Shown here: positions 16,073-17,012 of the stretch, piece after piece
Position numbering within the stretch: the first letter of the stretch is position 1
How the letters are laid out: each line of letters starts with the position of its first letter
Assembly: GCA_023091735.1 (NCBI GenBank)
Contig: JALKBU010001085.1
Location: forward strand, 1 to 17,012
DNA length: 17,012 bases
Direction of reading: 5' to 3'
Source: Trichomonas tenax
Taxonomy: Eukaryota > Parabasalia > Trichomonadida > Trichomonadidae
Translations under genes and position numbers: made by a program
The notes under the pieces: generated by a model
What the model was told of the DNA's origin: nothing
The model's input: only the letters and a program-made list of their open reading frames with translations
The model's database searches: none

Positions 16073-16155
16073 ATCAAAATGATCAATTTCTAGCACGAAT
16101 TCTCCGGAAATTAACTGTTCTGGAGGATTTGTGCTAGAAATTAATCATTTTTGAT
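16073..16155. repeat. 83-bp hairpin-forming inverted repeat
   Basis: The left arm 16073-16109 and right arm 16118-16155 pair over about 37 bp. The perfect core is AATTTCTAGCAC with GTGCTAGAAATT; a one-base bulge lies in the outer stem and three mismatches in the inner stem, around an 8-nt loop. It begins 35 bp after the preceding hairpin but is unrelated to it in sequence. Confidence 0.7.
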
Positions 16156-16419
16156 TATATTTATATTTTTGGATCAATTATCGACTTCGGGCACTAATAA
16201 ACATGAAGATTACATCAACAGTATACAAATATTCGATGCTTACCATATCAAAGGAAATATAGTGTTGATATATATTTCAAGATCGAACATATGTATATTT
16301 TGATACTTTAATACTTTGGATTATAATCTATGCTTTCTAAGCTACTTTACAGCATTTTATTGATTAGAATATGAATAAATAATCAACAGAGATACTGCAA
16401 GCTTTAAATTGTCTGAAAA

Positions 16420-16548
16420 ATGACCGAATTTGTTTCTTGGCTTTTTTCAGAATATTCTGGGAAATACAAATGCAGTAGCCACCAAGGTGTATCTGGCTTC
16501 GTGATCTTTGATAAAGCAACAATAGGAAAGAGAAAAACAAGCATTTAA
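16420..16548 (+). CDS. Small 42-codon ORF, unrecognised, doubtful
   Basis: ATG 16420 to TAA 16546-16548 encodes a peptide beginning MTEFVSWLFSEYSGKYKC and ending in a basic segment. Stops lie just upstream in this frame. Residue composition is more protein-like than most AT-rich chance frames, but I recognise no family. It could be a gene fragment. The 16552-16585 hairpin begins 4 bp after its stop. Confidence 0.18.
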   Translation: MTEFVSWLFSEYSGKYKCSSHQGVSGFVIFDKATIGKRKTSI

Positions 16549-16551
16549 AAT

Positions 16552-16585
16552 TTGTCAAATTGCCAAAAAGGTGGCAATTTGACAA
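16552..16585. repeat. Perfect 14-bp stem hairpin with 6-nt loop
   Basis: TTGTCAAATTGCCA at 16552-16565 is the exact reverse complement of 16572-16585, around the loop AAAAGG. It resembles a bacterial terminator in shape but lacks a T run on either side, and eukaryotic genes do not use such terminators. Function unknown. Confidence 0.65.
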
Positions 16586-16775
16586 TGTGGTTGTCTTTGA
16601 TTCGATATATTTTTTGATTCATATTGTTTTAACTCAAATTATTGGGAATAGGATTATTTTGCATTCAAAAAAAATACTTTCATGCCCGTATATAAATCTT
16701 GTCTAAAAAATATATTTCTTGACTGTTATTATTAGGCAATGATGATTATTAATAATGTGTTTATGAAGATTCAAA

Positions 16776-16779
16776 TTTA
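16776..16779 (-). promoter_or_regulatory. Probable UAAA polyadenylation signal overlapping the tubulin stop
   Basis: On the minus strand the stop codon TAA is followed by A, giving TAAA. In T. vaginalis UAAA is the described poly(A) signal and often includes the stop codon, as here. Confidence 0.45.
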
Positions 16780-17012
16780 CATCTCACCATCCTCTTCCTC
16801 ATCACCACCCTCGACAGACTCGGCAGCGACTTCGTCGTAGTCCTTCTCGAGGAGGGCAAGGTCTTCACGAGCTTCTGGGAATTCGGCTTCTTCCATACCC
16901 TCACCGACATACCAGTGGACGAAAGCACGCTTGGCGTACATAAGGTCGAACTTGTGGTCGAGGCGGGACCAGGCTTCGGCGATGGCTGTTGTGTTAGCGA
17001 GCATGCAGACAG
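16777..17012 (-). CDS. Alpha-tubulin, C-terminal part (partial at right edge)
   Basis: The frame enters from the right edge and ends at TAA 16779-16777. The 77 visible residues match the C-terminal helices H11-H12 of alpha-tubulin: [54 protein letters not shown], then an acidic tail. Alpha-tubulin pairs with beta-tubulin to form microtubules of flagella, axostyle and mitotic spindle. The tail ends EEEDGEM, so the usual last Tyr (target of detyrosination) is missing. Codon use is strongly biased to C or G at third positions, unlike the other genes in the window, as expected for a very highly expressed gene. The 5' part and promoter lie outside the window to the right. Confidence 0.97.
   Translation of the reverse strand, partial: VCMLANTTAIAEAWSRLDHKFDLMYAKRAFVHWYVGEGMEEAEFPEAREDLALLEKDYDEVAAESVEGGDEEEDGEM

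Larger units (their letters stand above)
16156..16776. other. Intergenic between hairpins and alpha-tubulin
   Basis: AT-rich, with no full-length gene. Two small items are listed separately: a 42-codon plus-strand frame at 16420 and a perfect hairpin at 16552. The minus-strand open frame across 16364-16585 overlaps the hairpin and has no recognisable motif. Confidence 0.5.

Overview
The window looks like nuclear DNA of a trichomonad parabasalid (Trichomonas vaginalis or a close relative such as Tritrichomonas). The species itself cannot be fixed from the sequence alone. Reasons: strongly AT-rich DNA with intron-less genes; two genes preceded at 4-10 nt by a TCA-pyrimidine-T initiator, the usual trichomonad core promoter; an alpha-tubulin with GC-rich third codon positions; and remnants of families that are very abundant in trichomonad genomes (glycine-rich ALK/LTK-type surface proteins, Maverick/Polinton-type family B DNA polymerase, an ankyrin/DUF3447-like protein).

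Layout, left to right. 1-68: C-terminal membrane tail of a plus-strand gene cut by the window edge. 807-1144: decayed ankyrin/DUF3447-like fragment. 2586-3617: decayed, unrecognised protein gene with one stop and at least two frame changes. 3717-4519: a nearly perfect 803-bp palindrome (about 370-bp arms, 62-bp loop), most simply a TA-flanked non-autonomous foldback element. 4963-5541: a CFIm25 (NUDT21/CPSF5) homologue interrupted by one TAG. 5767-6543: an intact MptpB-type phosphatase. 7108-9924: an intact 938-aa coiled-coil protein. 9977-10102: a candidate minus-strand 41-aa membrane microprotein. 10484-10804: a small ORF, a TC tract and an 84-bp hairpin. 11435-12349: an intact sphingomyelin-synthase-family membrane enzyme. 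12430-13335 (minus): glycine-rich protein pseudogene. 13340-13479: a direct repeat and a 60-bp palindrome resembling fused transposon ends. 13599-15943 (minus): N-terminal and exonuclease part of a broken Maverick-type DNA polymerase. 15963-16155: two adjacent long hairpins. 16552-16585: a perfect small hairpin. 16777-17012 (minus): 3' end of alpha-tubulin, running off the right edge.

Only three full-length intact protein genes are convincing: the phosphatase, the coiled-coil protein and the sphingolipid synthase-like enzyme, all on the plus strand. They do not form an obvious pathway and probably have separate promoters. The rest is mostly decaying gene and transposon material, unusually rich in long inverted repeats. 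I see no convincing new multi-gene system. The most unusual items are the giant palindrome, the single-stop CFIm25 gene, the cluster of hairpins around the Maverick remnant, and the small membrane-peptide ORF.
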